Shown here: piece by piece, positions 16,669 through 26,075 of the stretch
How the letters are laid out: each line of letters opens with the position of its first letter
Numbering within the stretch: position 1 is the first letter of the stretch
NCBI GenBank assembly: GCA_965201115.1
Contig: OZ241745.1
Span: 3,038,001 to 3,102,000 of the forward strand
Origin: JANQOH01 sp965201115
GTDB taxonomy: Bacteria > Pseudomonadota > Alphaproteobacteria > UBA7887
Length of the DNA stretch: 64,000 bases
Direction of reading: 5' to 3'
Notes under the pieces: generated by a model
The model's database searches: none
What the model was told of the DNA's origin: nothing
Seen by the model: the letters and a program-made list of their open reading frames with translations, nothing else
Translations under genes and position numbers: made by a program

Positions 16669-19600
16669 CTAGCCGCCCGGCAAGCCCTCCAGCTCGCGAA
16701 CCTCGCGGACGCCGGGGATCGACTTGAGCGCCGCCCGCGCGGCCGGCGAAGCGAGATACGCCCCGTCGAGGGCGATCTCCACCTCGCCCGTCCCGCCGAA
16801 CGGCGCCACCAGCGTCATCCGCGCATAGCCCGGGCCGCGGCCGCGCTCGCGCGCGATCGTTGCGCTGAGCGGAGCCAGCGCAATATCCTCGGCGACGAAC
16901 ACGCGGAAGCCGCCGCATTCGCGCGTCGCGCGCGCATCCAGCGACTCGATACGCTGCGCGCTCAGGCGCGTGCGGTCGCCGTCGCGCTGTACCGCCGCCT
17001 CCACCAGCAGCATCCGGCCCGGCTCCAGGAGCTCGCGCTCCTCGACGCGGCATTCGGCAAACACGCTCACCTCGAACAGCGCCGTGCGGTCGCTCATCTG
17101 CAGGAACGCGGCGCGGCCGCGCCGCGAATTGCGCTCGCGCCGCGCCAGCACCACGCCGGCCAGCGTCGCTCGCGCGGCGCCGTTGTCGGCCAGCGCCGCG
17201 AACGGCGTCGCGCCGAGGCGCGACAGGCCGGCCTCGTAGCCGTCGAGCGGATGCGCCGAAAGATAAAACCCCAGCGCCTCGAACTCGCGCGCGAGGCGAT
17301 CGGCCGCCGGCCAGTCGGCAACCTCCGGGAGCTGCGGCGCGGACGCCTCTTCCACCGCCTCGCCGAACAGGTTCGACTGGCCCGTCCGGCGCTCCGCGCT
17401 CGCGCCGGCGGCGCGGCGCAGCAGCGTCTCGGCGGCCTCGGCGGCGCGGCGGCGGTTGGGATCGAGCGAATCGAACGCCCCCGCGCGCGCGAGATTTTCC
17501 AGCTGGCGCTTGTTGATCCATGCCGGATCGACCCGCCCGGCGAAATCGAACAGGTCCTTGAACGGGCCGTTGCGCTCGCGCTCCTCGACAACCCTTTCCA
17601 TCGCCGCGGCGCCGACATTGCGGATCGCGGCCAGCGCGTAGCGGATGGCGTCGGCGCCGCCGCCTCCGCCGCCCGCCTCCACCGCAAAATCGGCGCCGGA
17701 CACGTTTATGTCGGGCGGCAGCAGCGCGATGCCTGCGCGTTCGAGCTCCTGGCGAAAAACATTGAGCTTGTCCGGGTTGCCCCGGTCGAGGCTCATGGAG
17801 GCGGCGAAGAACTCGACCGGGCGGTTCGCCTTGAGCCACGCGGTGCGGTAGGCGACAAGGGCGTAGCCCACCGAATGCGCCTTGTTGAAGCCGTAGCCCG
17901 CGAACTTGTCCACAAGATCGAATACGTGGCTGGCGCGGGCGCGCTCCACCCCGCGCGCCATCGCGCCGCCGACGAAGGTCTCGCGCTGCGCGGCCATTTC
18001 CGCCTTGATCTTCTTGCCCATCGCGCGGCGCAGCAGATCGGCCTGGCCGAGCGTGTAGCCCGCGAACTTCTGCGCGATCTCCATCACCTGTTCCTGATAG
18101 ACGATGACCCCGTAGGTCTCGCGCACGATGGGCGCGATGGTCTCGTGCAGGAACTCCGGCTTCTCGCGCCCGTGCTTGCAGGCGATGTATTTCGGGATGT
18201 TTTCCATGGGGCCGGGGCGGAACAGCGCGACCAGCGCCACCATGTCCTCGAACGCGCCGGCGCCCGCCTCGCGCAACAGATTGCGCATGCCCGGACTTTC
18301 GAACTGGAACACCCCCACCGTGTCGCCGCGGCTCAACATCGCGAACGTTGCGGCATCGTCGAGAGGAATGTCCGCCAGATCCGCCGGGGCGCCGCGCCGG
18401 GCCAGCATCTCCTCGGCGCGCTGCAAAACGGTGAGGGTCTTCAGGCCCAGAAAATCGAACTTCACCAGCCCGACCGTTTCCACGTCCTTCATGTTGAACT
18501 GCGTCACCGGCAGGACGGAGCGCGGGTCGCGGTAGAGCGGAACCAGCTCGTCGAGCGGACGGTCGCCGATCACCACGCCGGCCGCATGCGTCGAGGCGTG
18601 GCGGTAGAGGCCCTCCAGACGCAGCGCGATGCGCATGAGCCGCGCGACTTCGGGGTCGCCGTCGCGCGCCTCGCGCAACTGCGGCTCCGAATCGATGGCG
18701 TCGCCGAGGCTTACCGGGTTGGCCGGGTTCTGGGGAATGAGCTTGCAGAGGCGATCCACCTGGCCGTAGGGCATTTGCAGCACGCGGCCGACATCGCGCA
18801 CCGCCGCCCGCGCCTGGAGCTTGCCGAGCGCGGCGATCTGCGCCACGCGGTCTTCGCCGTATTGCCGCTGGACATAGCGGATGACCTCGTCGCGGCGCTC
18901 CTGGCAGAAATCGATATCGAAATCGGGCATCGACACGCGGTCGGGGTTGAGAAAGCGCTCGAACAGCAGGCCGAAGCGCAGCGGGTCGAGATCGGTTATC
19001 GACAGCGCCCACGACACCGCCGAGCCCGCGCCCGAACCGCGCCCCGGACCGACCGCGATGCCCTGCGCCTTCGCCCACTGCACGAAATCCGCCACGATCA
19101 GGAAGTAGCCCGCGAACCCCATGCGGACGATGACGTCGAGCTCGTAGGCAAGACGCTCGCGATAGGGCGCGGGGTCCGCCGCGCCCGCGTCGAGGCGGCG
19201 CTCGAGCCCCGCCTCCGCGGCGCGGCGCAGCATGGCCGCCTCGTCGGCGTGTTCGCCCAGGTTCGGCACGGTCGGCAAAAGCGGCGCGCGCGGCTCGACG
19301 CGAAACGCGCAGCGCCGGGCGATCGCCAGCGTGTTGTCGATCGCATCGGGCAGATCCGCGAACAACGCGCGCATGTCCTCGGCGCTCTTCAAATCGTGCC
19401 GCGGCGAAACGCGCGGCCGGTCGGCCTGCGGCACATAAGCGCCGTGCGCAATGCACAACAGCGCGTCGTGCGCCTCGTGCATGTCGGGCGTGGCGAAAAA
19501 CGCCTCGTTGGTGGCGACGAGCGGCAGGCCGGCCTCGTCGGCAAGGGCGACCATGCCGGGCTCCGCCGCCGCTTCCTCGTCCAGCCCGTGGCGCTGGAGC

Positions 19601-20124
19601 TCCATGTAGAGGCGCCCGGGGAACATCTCCGCGAGCCGGGCCAGCCGGCCGCGCGCGGCTTCGGGCCGCCCGGCGGCGAGGAGTCGCCCGATCGGCCCCA
19701 CCGCGCCGCCCGTGAGCGCGATCAGCCCCCCGGCGCGCGCCGCCAGCGCCTCCGCGCCGATGCGCGGGCCCGCCGCCTCGCTTTCCAGATAGGCGGCGCT
19801 CGAAAGCGCGATGAGATTGCGGTAGCCGGCTTCGTTCTGCGCCAGCAGGACGATCCGGTCGGCGGGCGCGCCGTGCGGGTCGCGCGCCGGACGCTCGTCA
19901 TCGCCGGCCAGCGCGAGTTCGCAGCCGATAATCGGCTGCACGCCCGCCGCCGCGCAAAGCCGCGACGCCTCGACGGCGCCGAACATGTTGTCGGTGTCGG
20001 TTATGGCGACCGCCGGCATGCGCATCTCGCGGCACCGCCGCGCAAGCGCGCTTACCGCAATCGCGCCCTGAGACAGCGAAAACGCCGTGTGTACCCGCAA
20101 ATGAACGAACCCGGCGTGCTCCAT
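16669..20124 (-). CDS. dnaE: DNA polymerase III subunit alpha
   Basis: A 1151-residue DnaE1-type replicative polymerase. Domains in order are PHP (HLRVHTAFSLSQGA at the N-terminus), the polymerase palm with GPGRGSGAGS and the catalytic PDFDIDF, the fingers and thumb (FNKAHSVGYALVAY), a helix-hairpin-helix region, an OB fold and a C-terminal tail. ATG 20124 gives the usual N-terminus. It is transcribed toward rpsB across an 88-bp gap and away from a small secreted-protein gene. Confidence 0.97.
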   Translation of the reverse strand: MEHAGFVHLRVHTAFSLSQGAIAVSALARRCREMRMPAVAITDTDNMFGAVEASRLCAAAGVQPIIGCELALAGDDERPARDPHGAPADRIVLLAQNEAGYRNLIALSSAAYLESEAAGPRIGAEALAARAGGLIALTGGAVGPIGRLLAAGRPEAARGRLARLAEMFPGRLYMELQRHGLDEEAAAEPGMVALADEAGLPLVATNEAFFATPDMHEAHDALLCIAHGAYVPQADRPRVSPRHDLKSAEDMRALFADLPDAIDNTLAIARRCAFRVEPRAPLLPTVPNLGEHADEAAMLRRAAEAGLERRLDAGAADPAPYRERLAYELDVIVRMGFAGYFLIVADFVQWAKAQGIAVGPGRGSGAGSAVSWALSITDLDPLRFGLLFERFLNPDRVSMPDFDIDFCQERRDEVIRYVQRQYGEDRVAQIAALGKLQARAAVRDVGRVLQMPYGQVDRLCKLIPQNPANPVSLGDAIDSEPQLREARDGDPEVARLMRIALRLEGLYRHASTHAAGVVIGDRPLDELVPLYRDPRSVLPVTQFNMKDVETVGLVKFDFLGLKTLTVLQRAEEMLARRGAPADLADIPLDDAATFAMLSRGDTVGVFQFESPGMRNLLREAGAGAFEDMVALVALFRPGPMENIPKYIACKHGREKPEFLHETIAPIVRETYGVIVYQEQVMEIAQKFAGYTLGQADLLRRAMGKKIKAEMAAQRETFVGGAMARGVERARASHVFDLVDKFAGYGFNKAHSVGYALVAYRTAWLKANRPVEFFAASMSLDRGNPDKLNVFRQELERAGIALLPPDINVSGADFAVEAGGGGGGADAIRYALAAIRNVGAAAMERVVEERERNGPFKDLFDFAGRVDPAWINKRQLENLARAGAFDSLDPNRRRAAEAAETLLRRAAGASAERRTGQSNLFGEAVEEASAPQLPEVADWPAADRLAREFEALGFYLSAHPLDGYEAGLSRLGATPFAALADNGAARATLAGVVLARRERNSRRGRAAFLQMSDRTALFEVSVFAECRVEERELLEPGRMLLVEAAVQRDGDRTRLSAQRIESLDARATRECGGFRVFVAEDIALAPLSATIARERGRGPGYARMTLVAPFGGTGEVEIALDGAYLASPAARAALKSIPGVREVRELEGLPGG

Positions 20125-20376
20125 GCCCTCGCTCCGCGCTCCGGCGCCCCCGACCGCCGCCAGCATGGCGCGCCCGCCGCCCGTTGTCAGCGTCCCGCGT
20201 TCTCCCCGCCGCCCGCTTGCCTCCGCCGGCGGATGCGCCGCCGCGCCCCCGCCGCGGCGCGCGAATCGCCGCCGTTTCGCTGCACGGCGCGCCCCGGGAG
20301 CGGGGCGCCGGCGAGACTTGCGGAGCGGGGCGCCGGCGGCGTAGCCTTGCGGAAAGACGGCGAGGGGGAGACGGCA

Positions 20377-20820
20377 ATGTCCGGCGGCGAAACGCAGACG
20401 GCGAAACCGGCGCAAGGCGCGCCGCGGCTGCTGGCATGCGCCGCTGCGCTGGCGCTGGCGGCGGCGGGAGCGGCCGACGCCCGCCCGCGAACCCTCGACC
20501 GCGACGAAAGCGCGGCGCTGCTGGCGGGGAACACCGTCTATGGCTACAACCCGCGCAACGACGACACGTTCAGGATGTTCCACTCCAGCGACGGCGGCAT
20601 TCGGGCCGAACTGCGCAACGTCAACGGGCAGGTTTCGGAATCCGCGGGGCGATGGTGGATTACCGACGAGGGAAAATTGTGCGTGGATTGGACGAACTAC
20701 CGCTGGGTCGATTCCTGCACGCGGGTGGTGCAGGACGGCGACGCGGTTTCGTTCGTCGATGACAGCGGACGGGTCGTTTCGTTCGGCGAGGTCGCGCGGG
20801 GAAACCCCGACGATCTTTGA
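20377..20820 (+). CDS. Small secreted protein, DUF995-like
   Basis: A 147-residue protein with an N-terminal signal segment (LLACAAALALAAAGAADA) and a compact C-terminal domain containing AGNTVYGYNP, a GRWWITDEGKLCVDW motif and a second Cys in VDSCTRVV. The pair of Cys could form a disulphide in the periplasm. The pattern of a hydrophobic GNTV strand, then W..t.eG.lC, resembles small alphaproteobacterial DUF995-type proteins, but I cannot confirm the family. A good ribosome site (GGGGGAG) precedes the ATG. Confidence 0.75.
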   Translation: MSGGETQTAKPAQGAPRLLACAAALALAAAGAADARPRTLDRDESAALLAGNTVYGYNPRNDDTFRMFHSSDGGIRAELRNVNGQVSESAGRWWITDEGKLCVDWTNYRWVDSCTRVVQDGDAVSFVDDSGRVVSFGEVARGNPDDL

Positions 20821-20858
20821 ACCGGCGCGCGCGCATGGCGGGGCGAGGATATGAGAAT

Positions 20859-21878
20859 ATGAAGGTATACGAGATACGCGACGCATGGGGCCTTGAGCAC
20901 CTGACGCTGACCGAGCGGCCGGAGCCCGAGCCGGGGCCGACCGAAGTGCTGATCGCCATGCGGGCGGCGTCGCTGAATTACCGCGACCACGTCATGCTGC
21001 GGCGCGGATACGGAGCGCGGTCGGGGGAATTGCCGGTGGTTCCGGTGTCCGACGGCGCCGGCGAGGTCGTGGCGGCGGGGGCCGGCGTCACGCGCGTCAA
21101 TACAGGCGACCTCGTGTGCCCGTGTTTCGCGCAAAACTGGATTAGCGGGCCGCTGAAAGAATCGTATTGGAGCGGCATGCTCGGCGGGCCGCACGACGGC
21201 GTGCTGCGGGAGTATCTCGTTCTCGACGAAAGCGGCGTGGTCAAGGCGCCGGAAGGATGGGACGCGCTGGCGGCGGCGACGCTGCCCTGCGCGGCGCTGA
21301 CCGCCTGGAACGCCGTGGTCGCGGGCGGCCGCGCCAAGGCCGGCGATACCGTACTGACGCAGGGAACGGGCGGCGTCTCGTTGTTCGCTCTTCAGTTCGC
21401 CAAAATGCACGGCGCGCGCGTCGTCGCGACCTCGTCGAGCGCGGCGAAGCGCGCGCGGGTCGAGGCGCTCGGCGCCGATTGCGTTATCGATTACGCCGCC
21501 GACGCGGAGTGGGGCCGCGCCGCGCGCGCCTTCGCCGGCGGCTCCGGCGTCGATCTGGTCGTGGAGGTCGGCGGCGCGGGAACGCTCGAGCAATCGCTGC
21601 GGGCAGTGCGGCCGGGCGGAACGCTGGCGACCATCGGCGTACTGTCGGGCGCGCGCGCGGAACTCAATCTCGGCCTCGTGGTCACGCGCGACGTCACGCT
21701 CAAGGGCATCACCGTCGGCAACCGCGACATGTTCGAGGACATGGTCGCGGCGATCGAACAAAACGGCCTGGAGCCGCAAATCGACGACCGCGTGTACGCA
21801 TTCGACGAGGCGCCGGAGGCGCTGGCGGCGCTGCCGGAAGGGCGGCATTACGGCAAGATCTGCATCCGCTGCGGATAG
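20859..21878 (+). CDS. Zinc-independent medium-chain alcohol dehydrogenase / quinone oxidoreductase family protein
   Basis: A 339-residue MDR protein with an N-terminal GroES-like domain (SLNYRDHVMLRRGYG) and a Rossmann domain (TQGTGGVSLFALQFAK, GADCVIDYAAD). It lacks the Cys cluster of the structural zinc site and the catalytic Cys-His pattern, which fits the zinc-independent branch that reduces enones or quinones with NAD(P)H. The substrate is unknown. ATG 20859 follows GGGGCGAGG closely and sits 38 bp after the secreted-protein gene, so the two may be co-transcribed. Confidence 0.88.
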   Translation: MKVYEIRDAWGLEHLTLTERPEPEPGPTEVLIAMRAASLNYRDHVMLRRGYGARSGELPVVPVSDGAGEVVAAGAGVTRVNTGDLVCPCFAQNWISGPLKESYWSGMLGGPHDGVLREYLVLDESGVVKAPEGWDALAAATLPCAALTAWNAVVAGGRAKAGDTVLTQGTGGVSLFALQFAKMHGARVVATSSSAAKRARVEALGADCVIDYAADAEWGRAARAFAGGSGVDLVVEVGGAGTLEQSLRAVRPGGTLATIGVLSGARAELNLGLVVTRDVTLKGITVGNRDMFEDMVAAIEQNGLEPQIDDRVYAFDEAPEALAALPEGRHYGKICIRCG

Positions 21879-21991
21879 CGGGCGGGGGCCGTTCCGATCC
21901 GCGTTCGCAACCGCCGCCGCCGCACCGGCGTTCGCGCGCCCGACGCGCGGCGCGCGGGCGCGCCGTGACGCCGCCGCGCCCGCGCGCGGCG

Positions 21992-22528
21992 ATGGTTATC
22001 CGGGCCGACGGAGCGCCGGCGTCCGGACGGCTGGCGGAGACGTATCTCAAGATATTCCTGGCGCGCATCGCGCAGGGGCGGGGGCGGGCCAGCGCGCTCG
22101 AGACCGGGCGCTCGGCGGCGGCGTTCGCGTCCCCCGTCCGCGCGCTGGGGGCGGCGCTGCGCATCCGCTACGACCTCGCGGGTCTCGACGACAAGCTCGC
22201 GCCGGATATGAGGTTGCGGTTTCGCATCGGCGTCGGCGCCGGCGGCGAGGCCGACGCCGAGGCGCTGTGCGCCCGCGCGGACCCCGGCGGCATATGCGCC
22301 GACGACGCGACCGTCGCCGCGGCCGCGGGGCGGCTGGATTTCGAGAGCAGCGACCTCGGGCCGCTTCGCCCCGGCGCCCCCGCGCGGGCCTGCGCCGTGG
22401 CCGGCACGCTGACCGGACGGGTGTTTCGCTACAAGCCGTGGACATCGCCGCGCCGCCGCCGCGCCGCGCTGCTCGTCGCCGGCGCCGGCATCGCCGCCCT
22501 GATCCTCGCGCTGGCCGCGGAGCACTGA
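21992..22528 (+). CDS. Degenerate class III adenylate/guanylate cyclase-like protein with C-terminal membrane helix
   Basis: The 178-residue protein aligns by eye with the catalytic domain of stand-alone alphaproteobacterial class III cyclases: AFASPVRALGAALRIRY matches the segment after TGDG, MRLRFRIGVGAGG matches the FRIGI strand, and DPGGICADD matches the EPGGICVS segment. The metal-binding first strand is missing, the GDG turn reads GRS (residues 39-41), and the GDGVNIAARLE helix is shortened. It is therefore probably non-catalytic. A transmembrane helix ends the protein (about residues 159-175). A GTG at 21965 is an alternative start. Confidence 0.6.
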   Translation: MVIRADGAPASGRLAETYLKIFLARIAQGRGRASALETGRSAAAFASPVRALGAALRIRYDLAGLDDKLAPDMRLRFRIGVGAGGEADAEALCARADPGGICADDATVAAAAGRLDFESSDLGPLRPGAPARACAVAGTLTGRVFRYKPWTSPRRRRAALLVAGAGIAALILALAAEH

Positions 22529-22530
22529 CT

Positions 22531-22565
22531 GCTTGGGCGCGCGGGCGTCTCGCCCACACGTTTCC
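22531..22565. repeat. Solo arm of the dispersed palindromic repeat
   Basis: One arm of the window-wide repeat (core GCGGGCGTCTCGCCCAC, with one change from the usual stem) lies just after the cyclase-like gene, without an inverted partner nearby. Confidence 0.7.
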
Positions 22566-22662
22566 ACGCGGCGCGGCGTCGGCGGGGAGACGCGAGCGGC
22601 GGTTTTGACCGCGCGCGGCGGACCGATTAGGGTAGCCCCGCACTCGACCGGGGGAGGCGGCA

Positions 22663-24393
22663 ATGGCGGGCAACGGAAACGGAAGGCGGCTTCGCAGCGC
22701 GGGCTGGTTCGGCGGCCACGACATGCTCGGGTTCCTGCATCGCTCGTGGATGAAGAACCAGGGCTTCGCGGCGACCAATTTCGAGGGGCGGCCGGTGATC
22801 GGGATCGCCAACTCCGCCTCGGAAGTGACGCCGTGCAACGCCCATCTCGGGCGCGTGGCCGAGGCGGTCAAGCGCGGCGTGTATCGCGCCGGAGGCTTTC
22901 CGCTGACATTCCCCACCATGTCGCTCGGCGAGCCCGTGATGCGCCCCACGACGATGCTGTTCCGCAACCTGATGTCGATGGACGTCGAGGAATCCATCCG
23001 CGCCAATCCGTTCGACGCCGTGGTGTTGTTGTGCGGCTGCGACAAGACCACGCCGGCGCAGGTAATGGGCGCCGCGAGCGTCGATCTGCCCACCATCGTC
23101 GTTACCGGCGGGCCGATGCTGAACGGCAAGTTCCGCGGCCGCGACATCGGCTCCGGAACCGACGTCTGGCGGTTCAGCGACGACCTGCGCACCGGCAAGA
23201 TGTCGCTGGAGGACTTCATGGACGCCGAGGCGTGCCTGAGCCGCTCAGCCGGCCACTGCATGACCATGGGCACGGCCTCGACGATGGCGAGCATGTGCGA
23301 GGCGCTGGGCCTGCAACTGCCGACCGGGGCCGCGATCCCGGCGGTCGATTCGCGCCGCTACGCGCTCGCCGAACTGGCCGGAAAGCGCATAGTCGAGATG
23401 GTGGAGGAAGACCTCACGATCTCGAAAATCCTCACCCGCGACGCTTTCGAAAACGCAATCCGCGTCAACGCGGCGATTGGCGGCTCGACCAACGCCATCG
23501 TCCACCTGCTGGCGATCGCGGGGCGCGTCGGCGTACAGCTCCGCCTCGACGATTTCAACGAGCTCGCGCGCGGCGTTCCGTTCCTCGTCAACCTCCAGCC
23601 CTCCGGCGAATATCTGATGGAGGATTTCTACTATGCCGGCGGCCTGCCCGCGGTAATGAACGAACTCGGCGACATGCTGCATACGCGCGCGCCGACCGTC
23701 TCCGGCCGCACTCTGGGCGAGAACGTGGCCGGCGCCGACAACTACAACGAGGACGTCATCAGGCCCCGCGCGAAACCGCTGAGCGCCGGCGCCGGCATGA
23801 TCGTCCTGCGCGGCAACCTCTGCCCCGACGGCGCGGTGCTCAAGCGATCGGCGGCCACCGAAGCGCTGATGAAACACCGCGGGCGCGCGGTGGTCTTCGA
23901 CAGCATCGAGGACCTGCACGCGCGCCTCGACGACCCGGCGCTGGATATCGACGAAACCTGCGTCATGGTGCTCAAGAACGCCGGCCCGCGCGGCTACCCC
24001 GGAATGCCCGAAGTCGGCAACCTGCCGCTGCCGAAGAAGATACTGGAGAAAGGCGTCGACGACATGGTGCGCATATCCGACGCGCGCATGAGCGGCACCT
24101 GCTTCGGCACCATCGTGCTGCATGTCGCGCCCGAATCGGCGCTCGGCGGACCGCTCGCGCTGGTCGAGGACGGCGATTTCATCCGCCTCGACGCCGATGC
24201 ATGCACGCTGACGCTGGAAGCGGACGACGCCGAGCTCGCCCGCCGCCGCGCCGCGTGGGCGGCGCCGAAGCCGCCCGCCGAGCGCGGCTACGCCAAACTC
24301 TACGTCGAGCACGTGCTCCAGGCGGACGAAGGGGTGGACTTCGATTTCCTGCGCGGCGGCAGCGGCGGCGCCGTGCCGCGCGCCTCGCATTGA
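22663..24393 (+). CDS. IlvD/Edd-family dehydratase, sugar-acid type (L-arabinonate dehydratase-like)
   Basis: A 576-residue iron-sulphur dehydratase. Cys ligands are seen in EVTPCNAH, CGCDKTTPAQ and GHCMTMGTASTM. The N-terminal RSAGWFGGHDMLGF and the CGCDKTTP and MGTASTMAS variants are those of the sugar-acid dehydratases rather than dihydroxy-acid dehydratase of branched-chain synthesis. It would remove water from an aldonic acid to give a 2-keto-3-deoxy acid; the true substrate cannot be told. A hydroxyacid dehydrogenase gene follows immediately, suggesting a short catabolic operon. Confidence 0.85.
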   Translation: MAGNGNGRRLRSAGWFGGHDMLGFLHRSWMKNQGFAATNFEGRPVIGIANSASEVTPCNAHLGRVAEAVKRGVYRAGGFPLTFPTMSLGEPVMRPTTMLFRNLMSMDVEESIRANPFDAVVLLCGCDKTTPAQVMGAASVDLPTIVVTGGPMLNGKFRGRDIGSGTDVWRFSDDLRTGKMSLEDFMDAEACLSRSAGHCMTMGTASTMASMCEALGLQLPTGAAIPAVDSRRYALAELAGKRIVEMVEEDLTISKILTRDAFENAIRVNAAIGGSTNAIVHLLAIAGRVGVQLRLDDFNELARGVPFLVNLQPSGEYLMEDFYYAGGLPAVMNELGDMLHTRAPTVSGRTLGENVAGADNYNEDVIRPRAKPLSAGAGMIVLRGNLCPDGAVLKRSAATEALMKHRGRAVVFDSIEDLHARLDDPALDIDETCVMVLKNAGPRGYPGMPEVGNLPLPKKILEKGVDDMVRISDARMSGTCFGTIVLHVAPESALGGPLALVEDGDFIRLDADACTLTLEADDAELARRRAAWAAPKPPAERGYAKLYVEHVLQADEGVDFDFLRGGSGGAVPRASH

Positions 24394-24419
24394 ACGGCGT
24401 CCCGGGCGGAGAGCGGCGG

Positions 24420-25448
24420 TTGGGCGGCTTCCATATCCTCTACCCCGACGCGGGGGCGGTGGGGGATTTCGAATACGAACGAGCGGTGTTGCCGGAGACG
24501 GTGCGCCTCACGCGGCGCTCCGAGTCCGATCCCGCGGCCATAAGCGCCGGCGAATGGCGCGGCGTCCACGCCATGGTCACCGGGCTGGGGATGCCCATAA
24601 ACGACGCCGTGTTCGACCGCGCGCCGAACCTGCGCGTCGTCTGCCGCCTCGGCGTGGGCTACGACATCATCGACACCGAAGCGGCGGCGCGGCGCGGCAT
24701 TCCGGTCTGCAACGTGCCCGACTACGGAACCGCCGAAGTGGCCGACCACGCCATCGCTCTGGCGCTGGCGCTCGCGCGCGGGATCGTGCGCTACAACGAC
24801 GCCTTCCGCGACGACCCGGAGACCGGCTGGAGCTTCCGTCATGCGCCGGCCGTGGCGCGGCTGGGGGAGCTGACCTTCGGCGTCGTGGGCCTGGGCCGCA
24901 TCGGAACGGCCGCGGCGCTGCGCGCCAAGGCGCTCGGCATGACGGCGGCGGGATACGACCCGCATGTCCCCGGCGGTTACGAACTCGCCCTCGGCATCGG
25001 GCGAACACGGACCCTCGCCGAACTGCTCGAGCGATCCGATATCGTGAGCGTCCACTGCCTCCTGAACGAGGAGACGCGGCATGTCATCGGCGCGGCGGCG
25101 CTCGAGGCGCTGAAGCCCGGCGCCATCGTCATTAACACGTCGCGCGGCGGCACGGTCGATATCGATGCGCTCTACCGGGGATTGCGCTCGGGCCGCGTCG
25201 GCGCCGCGGCGCTCGATGTGTTCGAAACCGAGCCGCCGCCGCCGGACCATCCGCTGATCGCCGCCTGGCGCGCGCGCGAGGACTGGCTCGAAGGGCGCTG
25301 TATCGTCACGCCCCACGCGGCCTTCTACAGCCCGACCTCGATTCGCATCATGCGCGAAAACGCCGCTCTGACCTGCTACGACTACCTGACCGGCGGCGAG
25401 CTGCGAAACTGCGTCAACGCCGCATCCCTGCGCCGCGCGAAAGGATAA
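24420..25448 (+). CDS. D-2-hydroxyacid dehydrogenase family protein (CtBP/phosphoglycerate dehydrogenase-like)
   Basis: The NAD-binding motif GVVGLGRIGTAAA, the catalytic Arg in VINTSRGG, Glu in DVFETEP and His in VTPHAAFY mark a D-isomer-specific 2-hydroxyacid dehydrogenase of about 340 residues. I prefer the TTG start at 24420 because GGAGA lies 7 bases upstream and the protein then begins like relatives (GGFHILYPDA). A TTG at 24390 overlapping the dehydratase stop is an alternative. It probably acts on the same sugar-acid pathway as the preceding gene. Confidence 0.87.
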   Translation: MGGFHILYPDAGAVGDFEYERAVLPETVRLTRRSESDPAAISAGEWRGVHAMVTGLGMPINDAVFDRAPNLRVVCRLGVGYDIIDTEAAARRGIPVCNVPDYGTAEVADHAIALALALARGIVRYNDAFRDDPETGWSFRHAPAVARLGELTFGVVGLGRIGTAAALRAKALGMTAAGYDPHVPGGYELALGIGRTRTLAELLERSDIVSVHCLLNEETRHVIGAAALEALKPGAIVINTSRGGTVDIDALYRGLRSGRVGAAALDVFETEPPPPDHPLIAAWRAREDWLEGRCIVTPHAAFYSPTSIRIMRENAALTCYDYLTGGELRNCVNAASLRRAKG

Positions 25449-25450
25449 CC

Positions 25451-25620
25451 CCCCGCCGAAGGCGGGGCCCGGGACCGCGGGCGTCCCCGCCCGCACGTCT
25501 TGGCGCGGAGCGGCGCCGGAAGGGAGAGGCGCGCGGCGGCCCTCTCGGGGCGGTCTTCCGCGCGGCGAAAACATGCGGGCGGGGACGCCCGCGGTCCCGG
25601 GCAGCCCGCGCCTCCGGCGC
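25451..25620. repeat. REPIN-like inverted pair of palindromic repeats
   Basis: Two arms in opposite orientation flank about 70 bp of unrelated sequence. Each arm carries a small hairpin (CCCCGCC-GAA-GGCGGGG on the left, GCGCCTCCGGCGC on the right) and the main palindrome GCGGGCGTCCCCGCCCGC or its complement. The element fills the gap between the hydroxyacid dehydrogenase and the end of the RiPP operon, close to the stops of both. Confidence 0.8.
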
Positions 25621-25643
25621 GCCGCGGCCGCCGCTCCCCTCCT

Positions 25644-26033
25644 TCAGTTGCCGAGGCCGATATCGGCGCAGCCGGCGCTGCTCGCGGTGCTTCCGGAGCC
25701 GAAGCACGAGGGAGCCGAGGAGACCGTGAGCACGCTCCCGGCGCTGCTCACGGAGTTTCCGCCGCTGACGCCGACGAGATCGGCGTCGTCAAGCGCGGCG
25801 TTGGGGTCGGGCGGCATGACGAAGTGAACGATCTCGTCGGTATCCTCGACGAAACGCACCCCGGCTTCCGGCGGCAGCCCCAGTTCGAGTTCCGAGACCT
25901 CGGCGCGCGCGTCGCCGGCTTCGAGCCGTTGGCGCAGGCGCTCGTCGTTGCGGAAGCGAACGGCCAGCGCGTCGAGCCGCTCCGCGTGGGCGCGGAGCCG
26001 TTCGCCGTCGATGTTCAAGCCATTGCGGGTCAT
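25644..26033 (-). CDS. RiPP precursor D, nitrile-hydratase-like leader peptide (NHLP) type
   Basis: A 129-residue precursor, last of four in tandem. Residues 1-90 are a leader resembling the nitrile hydratase alpha fold (RLRQRLEAGDARAE, then VEDTDEIVHFVMPPDPNA), ending in the cleavage site GVSGG (Gly 91-92). The core of 37 residues is rich in Ser, Ala and Gly with Cys at 110 and 122 and carries the shared motif PSCFG. A ribosome site (GGGAGT) precedes the ATG. Its leader is the most diverged from A and B. The modifying enzymes are not in the window. Confidence 0.82.
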   Translation of the reverse strand: MTRNGLNIDGERLRAHAERLDALAVRFRNDERLRQRLEAGDARAEVSELELGLPPEAGVRFVEDTDEIVHFVMPPDPNAALDDADLVGVSGGNSVSSAGSVLTVSSAPSCFGSGSTASSAGCADIGLGN

Positions 26034-26075
26034 TGTGCGGTACTCCCTTGATGCAGGCGCCGTGCGCCGTGTTTG

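Noticed and set aside
16558..20820. Very long plus-strand open frame (over 1400 codons) antisense to dnaE and running into the small secreted gene
   Set aside because: It mirrors dnaE codons in a GC-rich genome, has no domain pattern and an Arg/Ala/His-rich composition. Only its last part, from 20377, is a real gene.
24391..24419. TTG start at 24390 overlapping the dehydratase stop for the hydroxyacid dehydrogenase
   Set aside because: Possible, but the TTG at 24420 has GGAGA at good spacing and gives the N-terminus expected of the family.
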